Part shown: piece by piece, positions 15,873-24,820 of the stretch | How positions within the stretch are numbered: the stretch's first letter is position 1 | How the letters are laid out: every line of letters begins with the position of its first letter | From: Streptococcus rubneri | Lineage (GTDB): Bacteria > Bacillota > Bacilli > Lactobacillales > Streptococcaceae | DNA length: 64,000 nucleotides | Direction of reading: 5' to 3' | NCBI RefSeq assembly: GCF_004785935.1 | Contig: NZ_SRRP01000002.1 | Span: forward strand, 267,616 to 331,615 | Position numbers and translations under genes: made by a program | The notes under the pieces: generated by a model | Database searches by the model: none | What the model saw: only the letters and a program-made list of their open reading frames with translations | Told to the model about the DNA's origin: nothing

Positions 15873-15895
15873 TGTCTGTGAGGAGGTGTTGTCCT

Positions 15896-16366
15896 ATCGC
15901 AACGATTGTAGAATTAGTAACAGAACTACTTCAACCAGCCATTCAAGATCCTTTTGAATTAGTGGATGTTGAATATGGAAAGATGGGGGGAGATTTTGTC
16001 TTAAGTATCTTTGTCGATAAAGTTGGTGGAATTACCTTGAATGACACGGCTGATTTAACAGAAGTCATTAGTCCTCTGTTGGATCAGATCCAACCGGATC
16101 CATTCCCAGAACAGTACTTCCTAGAAGTAACGAGTCCGGGTTTGGAGCGTCCCTTAAAAACGAAAGAGGCGGTTGAAAAGGCTATTGGCCAGTATATTCA
16201 TGTCAGCTTGTATAAGGCGGTTGATAAGCAAAAGGTTATTGAAGGAACCTTGCTCAAGTTTGAGGATAATCAACTGACCATGGAATACATGGACAAGACC
16301 CGTAAGAAAACCATTGAAATCCCCTATAGTCTTGTTTCTAAAGCAAGGCTAGCTGTCAAATTATAG
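15896..16366 (+). CDS. rimP: Ribosome maturation factor RimP
   Basis: A protein of about 156 residues needed for 30S subunit assembly, with an N-terminal alpha/beta domain ([22 protein letters not shown] in overlapping order) and a C-terminal SH3-like domain (ending [15 protein letters not shown]). The family motif [14 protein letters not shown] is intact. The start is unusual. The only strong ribosome site, AGGAGG at 15881-15886, is nine bases before ATC (15896), where homology also begins ([12 protein letters not shown]). In-frame GTG (15878) and TTG (15872) precede or overlap the ribosome site, and ATG 15824 lies in the promoter. I place the start at ATC; an annotation limited to ATG, GTG and TTG would choose 15878 or 15824. 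First gene of the nusA-infB operon. Confidence 0.85.
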   Translation: MATIVELVTELLQPAIQDPFELVDVEYGKMGGDFVLSIFVDKVGGITLNDTADLTEVISPLLDQIQPDPFPEQYFLEVTSPGLERPLKTKEAVEKAIGQYIHVSLYKAVDKQKVIEGTLLKFEDNQLTMEYMDKTRKKTIEIPYSLVSKARLAVKL

Positions 16367-16410
16367 CAGAAAAGAAAGGAAGGCTCTTAGTTGCTAAGAG
16401 CAAGAATAGA

Positions 16411-17556
16411 ATGAGTAAAGAAATGCTAGATGCTTTTCGCATCTTGGAAGAAGATAAAGGAATTAAAAAAGAAGACATCATTGAAGCTGTCACAGAATCG
16501 TTGCGTTCGGCTTACCGGAGACGATATGGTCAAGCAGAGAGTGCGGCTATCGAATTTAATGAAAAGACTGGTGACTTCCGCGTTTATACCGTTCGTGAAG
16601 TAGTGGATGAAGTATTTGATAGCCGATTGGAAATTAGCCTGAAAGATGCTCTTGCCATCAGCTCTGCTTATGAATTGGGAGATAAAATCAAATTTGAAGA
16701 AGCTCCTGCTGAGTTTGGCCGTGTCGCAGCGCAATCTGCCAAACAAACCATCATGGAAAAAATGCGTAAGCAAACTCGTGCGATTACCTATAACACTTAT
16801 AAAGAGCATGAAAATGAAATTATGAGTGGGACCGTTGAACGTTTTGATAATCGCTTTATCTATGTGAATTTAGGGTCTATTGAAGCTCAATTGTCTAAAC
16901 AAGACCAGATTCCAGGAGAAGTTTTCCAATCTCATGATCGCATCGAAGTCTTTGTCTACAAAGTAGAAGACAATCCTCGTGGGGTGAACGTATTCGTAAG
17001 TCGTAGCCATCCAGAAATGATCAAACGATTGATGGAGCAAGAAATTCCGGAAGTTTACGATGGCACGGTTGAAATTATGAGCGTAGCGCGTGAAGCAGGT
17101 GACCGGACCAAGGTGGCTGTTCGTAGCCATAATCCAAATGTAGATGCGATTGGGACCATCGTTGGTCGAGGTGGATCCAACATCAAAAAGATTACCAGCA
17201 AGTTCCATCCAGCACGCTATGATCAAAAATTGGATCGTATGGTTCCAACAGAAGAAAATATTGATGTCATTGAGTGGGTTCCAGATCCAGCAGAATTTAT
17301 CTACAATGCCATTGCTCCTGCTGAAGTTGATCAAGTTATCTTTGACGAAGAAGATAGCAAGCATGCCCTTGTCGTTGTGCCAGATAGCAAGCTTTCACTG
17401 GCTATTGGTCGCCGTGGACAAAACGTCCGCTTGGCAGCTCATTTAACAGGCTATCGCATTGATATCAAGTCTGCAAGTGAATACGAAGAAATGGAAGCCA
17501 ACCAATCTTTCGATTTTGATGGAGTAGAAAGTGATCTGGATCCAGTAGACGAATAG
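16411..17556 (+). CDS. nusA: Transcription termination/antitermination factor NusA
   Basis: A 381-residue RNA polymerase-binding factor that modulates pausing, termination and antitermination. Domains in order are the N-terminal polymerase-binding domain (1-125), S1 (about 130-200, with SGTVERFDNRFIYVNLG), KH1 (about 225-280, containing VGRGGSNIKKI) and KH2 (about 290-345, with LAIGRRGQNVRLAAHLTG). The C-terminus is acidic. It lacks the extra acidic repeats of Gram-negative NusA, as is normal in Firmicutes. It is second in the rimP operon, 44 bases after rimP. Confidence 0.96.
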   Translation: MSKEMLDAFRILEEDKGIKKEDIIEAVTESLRSAYRRRYGQAESAAIEFNEKTGDFRVYTVREVVDEVFDSRLEISLKDALAISSAYELGDKIKFEEAPAEFGRVAAQSAKQTIMEKMRKQTRAITYNTYKEHENEIMSGTVERFDNRFIYVNLGSIEAQLSKQDQIPGEVFQSHDRIEVFVYKVEDNPRGVNVFVSRSHPEMIKRLMEQEIPEVYDGTVEIMSVAREAGDRTKVAVRSHNPNVDAIGTIVGRGGSNIKKITSKFHPARYDQKLDRMVPTEENIDVIEWVPDPAEFIYNAIAPAEVDQVIFDEEDSKHALVVVPDSKLSLAIGRRGQNVRLAAHLTGYRIDIKSASEYEEMEANQSFDFDGVESDLDPVDE

Positions 17557-17565
17557 GGGGAACAC

Positions 17566-17862
17566 ATGGTAAAAGCAAGAAAAATCCCTTTACGAAAGTC
17601 CGTTGTGTCGAACGAGGTGATTGATAAGCGGGATCTCCTACGAATTGTCAAAAACAAGGAAGGTCAAGTGTTTATCGATCCTACTGGAAAAGCAAATGGA
17701 CGTGGAGCTTACATCAAACTCGATAATGAAGAAGCTCTTCAAGCTAAGAAGAAAAAAGTGTTTAATCGCAGTTTTAGCATGGAAGTGGAAGAAGCTTTTT
17801 ATGATGAATTAATTGCTTATGTGGATCATAAGGTAAAAAGAAGAGAGTTGGGTCTTGAATAA
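17566..17862 (+). CDS. rnpM: YlxR/RnpM family RNA-binding protein
   Basis: A 98-residue DUF448 protein, YlxR, recently described in Bacillus as the RNase P modulator RnpM. It starts MVKARKIPLRKSVVSNEV and has the conserved RRDLLRIVKN-like segment (KRDLLRIVKNKEG) and the GRGAYI motif in KANGRGAYIKLDN that shapes the RNA-binding surface. In most relatives the N-terminal part carries RxCxxC; here RKSVVSNE replaces it, as in other streptococci. It lies between nusA and ylxQ with nine and minus-eight base spacing. Confidence 0.9.
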   Translation: MVKARKIPLRKSVVSNEVIDKRDLLRIVKNKEGQVFIDPTGKANGRGAYIKLDNEEALQAKKKKVFNRSFSMEVEEAFYDELIAYVDHKVKRRELGLE

Positions 17863-18154
17863 GCAAAAGGTCAGTAATTTATTGGGGTTGGCTCAACGAG
17901 CGGGAAAGATCATCTCTGGAGAAGAATTGGTTATCAAAGCCATTCAAGAAGGAAAGGCAAAATTAGTCTTTCTAGCAGAAGATGCAGCTCCTAACCTCAC
18001 AAAAAAAATCACAGATAAATGCCACTACTATGGCATTCCGGTATTAACCGTGTTTTCAACACTAGAATTAAGCACTGCCATTGGTCGCTCACGTAAGGTG
18101 GTGGCTGTGACGGATGCTGGATTTTCAAAGAAAATGAGGTCTCTTATGGAATAG
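17855..18154 (+). CDS. ylxQ: L7Ae-family K-turn RNA-binding protein YlxQ
   Basis: A 99-residue member of the ribosomal protein L7Ae/L30e/S12e family. Family features are [23 protein letters not shown] and [18 protein letters not shown], and the C-terminal [13 protein letters not shown]. Members bind kink-turn RNAs. The start codon is TTG at 17855, overlapping the end of rnpM (stop 17860-17862), so it is likely translated by coupling. It lies immediately before infB in the conserved rimP-nusA-ylxR-ylxQ-infB order. Confidence 0.9.
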   Translation: MNKQKVSNLLGLAQRAGKIISGEELVIKAIQEGKAKLVFLAEDAAPNLTKKITDKCHYYGIPVLTVFSTLELSTAIGRSRKVVAVTDAGFSKKMRSLME

Positions 18155-18170
18155 AAGAGGAGGACAGCAA

Positions 18171-20891
18171 TTGTCTAAGAAAAGATTGTACGAGATTGCC
18201 AAAGAATTGGGCAAAGAAAGTAAAGAAGTCGTTACCCGCGCCAAAGAATTAGGCTTGGATGTTAAGAGTCATGCTTCCAGTATTGAAGGGGAAGCTGTAG
18301 AACGTCTGGTCAAGAGTTTTGCACCGAAGACGGCTCAACCAGCTAAGATGGTTGAAGAAAAGCCAGTAGCTTCAGTATCATCGGTTAAAGAAACACCAGT
18401 GGTGAAGCAAGAAAAAGTAACTGAAGAACCAAGTGTGCCGGTTGTAAAACCGAAAAGTCGAAATTTCAAGGCAGAGCGAGAAGCACGAGCAAAAGAGCAG
18501 GCTGAACGTCGCCAACAACAAGGGAATCGACCTAAAAAACAACATAACGACCGTCGGGATGGTGATCGTTTTCAAAACAGAAATGATCGCAAGAACCAAG
18601 GGAATGACCGTAAGAATCATGGCAATGACCGTCGTCGCGATCAAGGAGGAAATGGACAAGGGCGTCCGGCCCCAGCAAATGTAGCACCGAAGATTGATTT
18701 CAAGGCTCGTGCAGCAGCCTTGAAGGCAGAGCAGAACGCCGAATATGCGCGTGGAAGTGAGGAACGCTACAAGCAACACCAAGCGGCCAAGGTTGAACAA
18801 GAACGTCAGCAACGCCGTAAGAAAGAAGACAGTGTTGAAGTAGAGGTAACTCCACAAACAAAAGTGGAGCATGTTGCACAACCAACAGTTGCAACCTCTA
18901 CTCCAGCAACAGTTGATACACGTCGGAAGAAACAGGCTAGACCAGACAAGAAGCGTGAAGATTTTGATCGTGAAGAAGATGGTCCAAGAAAACAACAAAA
19001 GAATCGAAGTAATCAGAATCAAGTGAGAAATCAAAAGAATAGTAACTGGAATAACAATAAAAAGAATAAAAAAGGAAAAAATAACCGCAATGAGGCTCCA
19101 AAACCAGTAACAGAGCGTAAATTCCATGAGTTGCCAAGTGAATTTGAGTACACAGATGGAATGACCGTTGCGGAAATCGCAAAACGGATTAAGCGTGAGC
19201 CAGCGGAAATCGTTAAGAAACTCTTCATGATGGGAGTGATGGCGACGCAAAACCAATCCTTGGATGGCGATACCATTGAACTCCTTTTGGTAGATTATGG
19301 AATTGAAGCCAAGAAAAAGGTTGAAGTGGACAATGCCGATATTGAGCGATTCTTCGTGGAAGATGGTTATCTGAACGAAGATGAGCTAGTGGAGCGTCCA
19401 CCAGTTGTAACCATCATGGGGCACGTTGACCATGGTAAAACAACCCTTTTGGATACTCTTCGTAACTCACGGGTTGCAACAGGAGAAGCCGGTGGAATCA
19501 CCCAGCATATCGGGGCTTACCAAATCGTGGAAAATGGCAAGAAGATTACCTTCTTGGATACACCAGGACACGCGGCCTTTACTTCTATGCGGGCGCGTGG
19601 TGCATCTGTTACGGATATTACCATCTTGGTTGTAGCAGCAGATGACGGGGTGATGCCACAGACCATCGAGGCCATTAACCACTCAAAAGCGGCTAACGTT
19701 CCAATTATCGTTGCCATTAACAAGATTGATAAACCAGGTGCCAACCCAGAACGTGTTATTGGAGAATTGGCAGAGCATGGAGTCATGTCAACTGCTTGGG
19801 GTGGAGATTCTGAGTTTGTAGAAATCTCAGCCAAGTTCAACCAAAACATCGATGAGTTGTTGGAAACTGTCCTTCTTGTAGCTGAAATCCAAGAACTCAA
19901 GGCAGACCCAACAGTCCGTGCCATTGGTACCGTTATCGAAGCGCGTTTGGATAAAGGAAAAGGTGCCGTTGCAACCCTTCTTGTTCAACAAGGTACTTTG
20001 AATGTGCAAGATCCAATCGTTGTCGGAAATACTTTTGGACGTGTCCGTGCTATGACCAATGACCTCGGACGCCGAGTGAAAGTTGCAGGACCATCTACTC
20101 CGGTTTCTATCACTGGTTTGAACGAAGCACCAATGGCAGGTGACCACTTCGCAGTATACGAAGATGAAAAATCTGCGCGTGCGGCTGGTGAAGAACGTGC
20201 TAAACGTGCTCTCTTGAAACAACGTCAAGCAACCAACCGTGTCAGCCTTGAAAATCTCTTTGATACTTTGAAGGCTGGAGAAGTGAAATCTGTTAATGTC
20301 ATTATCAAGGCCGACGTCCAAGGTTCGGTTGAAGCCCTTGCTGCGTCCCTTCAAAAGATTGAAGTGGAAGGTGTGAAGGTTACCATCGTTCACTCAGCAG
20401 TTGGTGCCATTAATGAATCAGATGTCACTCTTGCGGAAGCATCTAATGCCTTTATCGTTGGATTTAACGTCCGCCCTACGCCACAAGCTCGTCAACAAGC
20501 TGAAGCTGATGAGGTAGAAATCCGTCTTCACTCAATCATTTACAAGGTGATCGAGGAAATGGAAGATGCCATGAAGGGAATGTTGGATCCTGAGTTTGAA
20601 GAGAAAATTATCGGGGAAGCAGTTATCCGTGAAACCTTTAAAGTCTCTAAAGTGGGGACTATCGGTGGATTTATGGTCCTCAGTGGTAAGGTCACTCGTG
20701 ATTCCAAAGTTCGTGTCATTCGTGATGGTGTCGTGATTTATGATGGGGCTCTTGCTAGCTTGAAACATTATAAAGACGATGTCAAAGAAGTAACCAACGG
20801 TCGTGAAGGTGGATTGATGATTGAAGGCTACAATGATATCAAGACTGATGATACCATCGAAGCTTACATCATGGAAGAAATTAAAAAATAA
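18171..20891 (+). CDS. infB: Translation initiation factor IF-2
   Basis: A 906-residue GTPase that brings fMet-tRNA to the 30S subunit and promotes subunit joining. The N-terminal IF2-N motif is [20 protein letters not shown] long basic, Asn/Arg/Gln-rich linker (about residues 90-310) follows, then a second IF2-N-type segment. G1 is GHVDHGKTT at residue 417 onward, G3 is DTPGH, and G4 is NKID. Domains II, III (AILD-like) and the C-terminal fMet-binding domain end near residue 906. The start is TTG at 18171 with GAGGAGGACAGCAA in front. The low-complexity linker produces a long spurious antisense frame. Confidence 0.97.
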   Translation: MSKKRLYEIAKELGKESKEVVTRAKELGLDVKSHASSIEGEAVERLVKSFAPKTAQPAKMVEEKPVASVSSVKETPVVKQEKVTEEPSVPVVKPKSRNFKAEREARAKEQAERRQQQGNRPKKQHNDRRDGDRFQNRNDRKNQGNDRKNHGNDRRRDQGGNGQGRPAPANVAPKIDFKARAAALKAEQNAEYARGSEERYKQHQAAKVEQERQQRRKKEDSVEVEVTPQTKVEHVAQPTVATSTPATVDTRRKKQARPDKKREDFDREEDGPRKQQKNRSNQNQVRNQKNSNWNNNKKNKKGKNNRNEAPKPVTERKFHELPSEFEYTDGMTVAEIAKRIKREPAEIVKKLFMMGVMATQNQSLDGDTIELLLVDYGIEAKKKVEVDNADIERFFVEDGYLNEDELVERPPVVTIMGHVDHGKTTLLDTLRNSRVATGEAGGITQHIGAYQIVENGKKITFLDTPGHAAFTSMRARGASVTDITILVVAADDGVMPQTIEAINHSKAANVPIIVAINKIDKPGANPERVIGELAEHGVMSTAWGGDSEFVEISAKFNQNIDELLETVLLVAEIQELKADPTVRAIGTVIEARLDKGKGAVATLLVQQGTLNVQDPIVVGNTFGRVRAMTNDLGRRVKVAGPSTPVSITGLNEAPMAGDHFAVYEDEKSARAAGEERAKRALLKQRQATNRVSLENLFDTLKAGEVKSVNVIIKADVQGSVEALAASLQKIEVEGVKVTIVHSAVGAINESDVTLAEASNAFIVGFNVRPTPQARQQAEADEVEIRLHSIIYKVIEEMEDAMKGMLDPEFEEKIIGEAVIRETFKVSKVGTIGGFMVLSGKVTRDSKVRVIRDGVVIYDGALASLKHYKDDVKEVTNGREGGLMIEGYNDIKTDDTIEAYIMEEIKK

Positions 20892-20963
20892 ACTGTTAAC
20901 TAGGAAGGAAGAGAGGTATTCTCCCATTTCCTAGTTTTTAAAGACAGACAGAAAGGAGTTCCT

Positions 20964-21314
20964 ATGGCAAGTCATTTTCGGACAGACCGAGTAGGGATGG
21001 AAATCAAGCGGGAAGTCAACGAAATTTTGCAAAAGAAAGTTCGTGACCCGCGTGTTCAAGGTGTGACTATTACGGATGTTCAAATGTTAGGCGATTTGTC
21101 GATGGCCAAGGTCTACTATTCGATTATGAGTGATCTGGCTTCAGACAATCAAAAGGCTCAGACAGGGCTGGAAAAAGCAACAGGAACCATCAAGCGTGAA
21201 TTAGGTCGGAATTTAAAACTGTATAAGATTCCGGATTTAACCTTTGTTAAAGATGAATCCATTGAATATGGAAACAAAATTGATCAAATGTTACGAGAGC
21301 TTGATAAAAAATAA
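20964..21314 (+). CDS. rbfA: 30S ribosome-binding factor RbfA
   Basis: A 116-residue KH-like protein that assists late 30S maturation and the processing of the 16S rRNA 5' end. The family pattern [35 protein letters not shown] (overlapping order) covers residues 6-40. The YYSIMSD strand and [37 protein letters not shown] follow. It closes the rimP-infB operon and is followed by a strong terminator. AGAAAGGAGTTCCT precedes the ATG. Confidence 0.95.
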   Translation: MASHFRTDRVGMEIKREVNEILQKKVRDPRVQGVTITDVQMLGDLSMAKVYYSIMSDLASDNQKAQTGLEKATGTIKRELGRNLKLYKIPDLTFVKDESIEYGNKIDQMLRELDKK

Positions 21315-21320
21315 TGAACA

Positions 21321-21354
21321 AAACGATAGATTCTGTAGAGTCTATCGTTTTTTT
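21321..21354 (+). terminator. Terminator of the rimP-rbfA operon
   Basis: AACGATAGA-TTCTGTAGAG-TCTATCGTT stem followed by TTTTTT. Confidence 0.9.
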
Positions 21355-21387
21355 ATGGTAAAATTCAGAAGAAATTTCAAAAAAACC

Positions 21388-21416
21388 TTGTGCCGAAGGG
21401 GTGGATGTTTTAAAAT
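21388..21416 (+). promoter_or_regulatory. Promoter of the Na/Pi symporter gene
   Basis: TTGTGC (21388-21393), 17-bp spacer, TAAAAT (21411-21416). The predicted transcript start near 21423 supports the ATG at 21459 and excludes the upstream in-frame start at 21420. Confidence 0.7.
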
Positions 21417-21458
21417 AGAGTGAGTAAACTTTTATCGAATGATGATGGAGGAAAAGGA

Positions 21459-23090
21459 ATGTCCATTGATTGGCAGAACATTTTATTTAACTTCTTAGGT
21501 GGTTTGGGACTGTTTTTATATAGTATTAAAACCATGGGTGATGGCTTGCAACAGGCCGCAGGGGATCGCCTTCGCTACTATATCGACAAGTATACCAGTA
21601 ATCCATTTCTAGGGGTGCTTGTAGGGATTGTCGTAACTGCCCTTATCCAATCTAGTACAGGGGTAACTGTTATTACGGTTGGATTAGTAAGTGCTGGTCT
21701 CTTAACGCTTCGCCAAGCAATTGGGATTATCATGGGGGCCAATATCGGGACGACGGTCACTTCCTTCATCATTGGTTTCAAGTTGGGAACTTATGCCTTA
21801 CCGATTATGTTTGTCGGTACAGTCTGTCTCTTCTTTACCAAGAATCGGATGGCGAATAACATTGGTCGGATCTTATTTGGGGTTGGGGGAATCTTTTACG
21901 CCCTCAACCTCATCAGCGCTGGGATGAGTCCCTTGAAGGAGTTGCCAGAGTTTAGCCAATACATGGTGACTCTTGGAAAAAATCCAATCCTCGGCGTACT
22001 CGCAGGAGCAATCATTACTGTCTTAATCCAAGCTTCTTCCGCAACCATTGGGATTTTACAAGGTCTCTATTCAGGTGGATTTTTGGATCTGAAAGGAGCC
22101 CTTCCGGTGCTTTTTGGAGACAATATCGGAACGACCCTCACTGTTATTATCGCTGCTATGGGAGCTAATGTTTCAGCTAAGCGAGTTGCAGCGACCCACG
22201 TCTTATTTAATGTCATCGGGACTGTTCTTTGTATTATCCTGTTGGGACCATTTACGAGCATGATTGAATTCTTTCAAGCGCAGCTACATCTCTCACCTGA
22301 GATGACGATTGCCTTTTCACACGGTGCTTTTAATGTGACCAACACCATCGTTCAATTCCCGTTCATCGGTGCTTTGGCTTACTTTGTGACCAAACTAATC
22401 CCTGGTGAGGATGAAGTGGTTAAATACGAGCCACTCTATTTGGATGAAAATCTGATTACCCAAGCTCCTTCGATTGCCTTGGGAAATGCTAAAAAAGAAC
22501 TTTTGCATTTAGGAACTTATGCTGAAAAAAGTTTCGACTTGGCCTATCGCTACATTTTGAATCAAGAAGAAAAACTAGCTGAAAAAGGCCATAAAACCGA
22601 AGAAGCGATTAATACCATCGATGATCAGTTGACCAAATACCTGATCCGCTTGTCTAGCGAAGCACTTAGTCAAAAAGAAAGTGAATCCTTGACCAACATT
22701 TTGGATTCCTCTCGTGATTTGGAGCGGATTGGAGATCACGCAGAAGCCTTGATCAACCTGACGGATTACCTCATTCGTAAGAAAGTTGTGTTTTCTGATA
22801 ATGCCTTGGCTGAATTAGAAGATATCTACCAACAAACGGCTACCTTTGTCAAAGATGCTCTTCGAAGTGTAGAGGAAGATAGCCAAGAGTTGGCAGCAGA
22901 GTTGGAACAGCGCCATCAGGCGATTGAAAAACTCGAAAAGAGATTGCGGAAGACTCATATTTCACGTTTGAACAAGGGTGAGTGTACACCTCAAGCGGGT
23001 GTTAACTTTATCGACATCATCTCTCACTACACACGTGTGGCGGATCATGCTATGAATTTGGCTGAGAAGGTGCAATTGGAGCAAATCTAA
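21459..23090 (+). CDS. Na/Pi cotransporter family protein with C-terminal PhoU-like domain
   Basis: A 543-residue membrane protein. Two inverted NaPi-II repeats are evident. The first has GGLGLFLYSIKTMGDGLQ and LIQSSTGVTVITVGLVSAG; the second has VLIQASSATIGILQGLYSGG and FGDNIGTTLTVIIAAMG. A helical PhoU-like cytoplasmic domain fills residues about 345-540. Members move phosphate with sodium, and the PhoU part may sense or limit uptake. The start at 21459 has TGGAGGAAAAGGA before it and gives the family length. It is monocistronic with its own promoter and terminator. Confidence 0.9.
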   Translation: MSIDWQNILFNFLGGLGLFLYSIKTMGDGLQQAAGDRLRYYIDKYTSNPFLGVLVGIVVTALIQSSTGVTVITVGLVSAGLLTLRQAIGIIMGANIGTTVTSFIIGFKLGTYALPIMFVGTVCLFFTKNRMANNIGRILFGVGGIFYALNLISAGMSPLKELPEFSQYMVTLGKNPILGVLAGAIITVLIQASSATIGILQGLYSGGFLDLKGALPVLFGDNIGTTLTVIIAAMGANVSAKRVAATHVLFNVIGTVLCIILLGPFTSMIEFFQAQLHLSPEMTIAFSHGAFNVTNTIVQFPFIGALAYFVTKLIPGEDEVVKYEPLYLDENLITQAPSIALGNAKKELLHLGTYAEKSFDLAYRYILNQEEKLAEKGHKTEEAINTIDDQLTKYLIRLSSEALSQKESESLTNILDSSRDLERIGDHAEALINLTDYLIRKKVVFSDNALAELEDIYQQTATFVKDALRSVEEDSQELAAELEQRHQAIEKLEKRLRKTHISRLNKGECTPQAGVNFIDIISHYTRVADHAMNLAEKVQLEQI

Positions 23091-23097
23091 GCATGTA

Positions 23098-23125
23098 AAG
23101 TCCAGTATTCTTACTGGACTTTTTC
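23098..23125 (+). terminator. Terminator after the Na/Pi symporter
   Basis: AAGTCCAGTA-TTCT-TACTGGACTT stem followed by TTT. Confidence 0.88.
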
Positions 23126-23177
23126 AGTTCCATTTTTCAACAAAATGTATAAAATATTAATATATTTAAACAAAAGA

Positions 23178-23217
23178 GGTCTAGACCATTTACAAATCCA
23201 AGACAAAGGATTATAAT
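23178..23217 (+). promoter_or_regulatory. nagA promoter with NagR-type operator
   Basis: Promoter TTTACA (23189-23194), 17 bp, TATAAT (23212-23217). The perfect palindrome GGTCTAGACC (23178-23187) abuts the -35 and lies in the sequence GAGGTCTAGACCATT, which resembles the dre operator of GntR-family NagR (core TGGTCTAGACCA). It predicts repression lifted by glucosamine-6-phosphate or its acetylated form. Confidence 0.65.
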
Positions 23218-23255
23218 GTGAATGAATATATCAGTTGAAAAAGAAAGGAACTACC

Positions 23256-24407
23256 ATGACAACCTTTATACAAGCAGATCAATTCTTTTATCCTCATGGA
23301 ATCCGTAAAGGAGGATTTCTAGAAATCATTGATGGCAAATTTGGGAAGCATGTCGACCAAGTGCCAGAAGGAGCTACAATTATTGATTATAGTGGGTATA
23401 GTATTGCTCCTGGTTTGGTAGACACTCACATCCATGGATTTGGTGGGGTAGATGTAATGGACAACAACATCGAAGGAACCCTTCACACTATGAGTGAGGG
23501 TCTCTTGAGCACAGGAGTGACAAGCTTTTTACCTACAACCTTGACCTCTTCTTACGAGCAGTTGTTAGCAGTAACAGAAAACATCGGAGCACGATATCAA
23601 GAAGCATCTGGTGCTAAGATTCGTGGAATTTACTTTGAAGGGCCTTACTTTACAGAGAAGTACAAGGGAGCTCAAAATCCAGCCTACATGAAAGATCCTC
23701 GGATGGACGAATTTCGTGCATGGCAAAAAGCAGCTAACGGCTTACTCAATAAAATTGCCCTTGCTCCTGAGCGAGATGGTGTAGAAGACTTTGTCCGTAC
23801 AGTGACAGGAGAAGGCGTGACGGTTGCGCTTGGGCACTCCAATGCAACATTTGACGAAGCCAAAAAAGCAGTGGATGCAGGGGCTAGTGTCTGGGTACAT
23901 GCCTATAACGGAATGCGCGGTTTGACGCACCGTGAGTTGGGAATGGTTGGGGCTATGTACCAACTTCCTCATACTTATGCAGAGTTAATTTGTGATGGCC
24001 ATCACGTTGATCCAAAAGCTTGCGATATCCTCCTCAAACAAAAAGGGGTGGAAAATATTGCCTTGATTACGGACTGTATGACAGCTGGTGGATTGGAAGA
24101 TGGCGACTACATGTTGGGTGAATTCCCTGTTATCGTAGAAAATGGAACGGCCCGTTTGAAATCAACAGGAAACTTAGCAGGTTCGATCTTGAAGCTTAAG
24201 GATGGCTTGAAGAATGTTGTTGAGTGGGGCATTGCTAATCCACATGAGGCAGTCATGATGGCTAGTTTAAATCCTGCTAAATCGGTCCATATTGATGATG
24301 TTTGTGGACAGATTCGTGAGGGTTACGATGCAGACTTTATTGTACTCGATAAAGACTTAGAATTAGTAGCCACCTTCTTGGATGGTCAAAAACGGTATGA
24401 AGTCTAA
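23256..24407 (+). CDS. nagA: N-acetylglucosamine-6-phosphate deacetylase
   Basis: A 383-residue amidohydrolase that converts GlcNAc-6-P to GlcN-6-P and acetate, feeding glycolysis through NagB and supplying or sparing wall precursors. Metal and catalytic residues are in GLVDTHIHGFGG, FEGPY, ALGHSNATF, VHAYNGM and LITDCMTAGG (the catalytic Asp). The ATG at 23256 after AAAGGAACTACC gives the expected length; an upstream TTG seven codons earlier overlaps the ribosome site. It is monocistronic, with a NagR-like operator at its promoter and a terminator downstream. Confidence 0.96.
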   Translation: MTTFIQADQFFYPHGIRKGGFLEIIDGKFGKHVDQVPEGATIIDYSGYSIAPGLVDTHIHGFGGVDVMDNNIEGTLHTMSEGLLSTGVTSFLPTTLTSSYEQLLAVTENIGARYQEASGAKIRGIYFEGPYFTEKYKGAQNPAYMKDPRMDEFRAWQKAANGLLNKIALAPERDGVEDFVRTVTGEGVTVALGHSNATFDEAKKAVDAGASVWVHAYNGMRGLTHRELGMVGAMYQLPHTYAELICDGHHVDPKACDILLKQKGVENIALITDCMTAGGLEDGDYMLGEFPVIVENGTARLKSTGNLAGSILKLKDGLKNVVEWGIANPHEAVMMASLNPAKSVHIDDVCGQIREGYDADFIVLDKDLELVATFLDGQKRYEV

Positions 24408-24483
24408 ATAGCTCTTCTCGTGAGTGGGACTAGGATGTTTCCAATGATCTTTCTGATAGGCAGGAAAATCTAATCCGTTAATG

Positions 24484-24511
24484 AAGCTCGGACAAGAGTC
24501 TGAGCTTTTTT
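24484..24511 (+). terminator. nagA terminator
   Basis: AAGCTCGGAC-AAGA-GTCTGAGCTT stem (one G-T) followed by TTTTCTT. Confidence 0.85.
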
Positions 24512-24534
24512 CTTGTCCCTTCTATGTTTAGGCA

Positions 24535-24564
24535 TTGTTGAATGAATCGCTGACATGGTATAAT
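24535..24564 (+). promoter_or_regulatory. Promoter of the small membrane protein and aldo/keto reductase genes
   Basis: TTGTTG (24535-24540), 18-bp spacer, extended -10 TGGTATAAT ending at 24564. Confidence 0.6.
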
Positions 24565-24591
24565 GGTTGTAACGGAATGATGAGGTGTTAT

Positions 24592-24819
24592 ATGAAAAAA
24601 ATTGATGTTCGTTTTTTATTAATGGGGATTTTTTTCCTTTTGTATGGGTTTGTCCGTCGTAGCCCTTTTATTATTGTGGCGGGGGGAGCCTTTCTGATTT
24701 ATAGTTTCTTTAGCAAGTCCATGGTTGAGCCAAAGAAAAATTTCTTTAAACCAGAGTTGCGGTTGAAGTCTAAAAAAGTAAAGGAAACAAGGTCTGACAA
24801 GAAAGGAAGAAAAAAGTAA
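24592..24819 (+). CDS. Small membrane protein of unknown function
   Basis: A 75-residue protein. One or two closely packed hydrophobic segments (about residues 7-19 and 24-40; FLLMGIFFLLYGFV and FIIVAGGAFLIYSFF) precede a strongly basic C-terminal tail (LRLKSKKVKETRSDKKGRKK). I do not recognise a named family. The ATG at 24592 follows GAGGTGTTAT and lies about 20 bases after the predicted transcript start; earlier in-frame starts lie within the promoter. It is one base from the aldo/keto reductase start and so shares its transcript. Confidence 0.75.
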   Translation: MKKIDVRFLLMGIFFLLYGFVRRSPFIIVAGGAFLIYSFFSKSMVEPKKNFFKPELRLKSKKVKETRSDKKGRKK

Positions 24820-24820
24820 G

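Noticed and set aside
15824-15895. A longer N-terminus for RimP starting at ATG 15824
   Set aside because: The ATG overlaps the -10 hexamer of a TTGCAA-17-TAGAAT promoter and the extra residues are encoded by a perfect hairpin and the ribosome site.
18378-19256. A 292-codon open frame antisense to infB, with several others nearby
   Set aside because: It mirrors the Asn/Arg/Lys-rich low-complexity linker of IF-2, has no ribosome site and has an implausible Phe/Leu/Ile-rich composition; IF-2 on the plus strand is certain.
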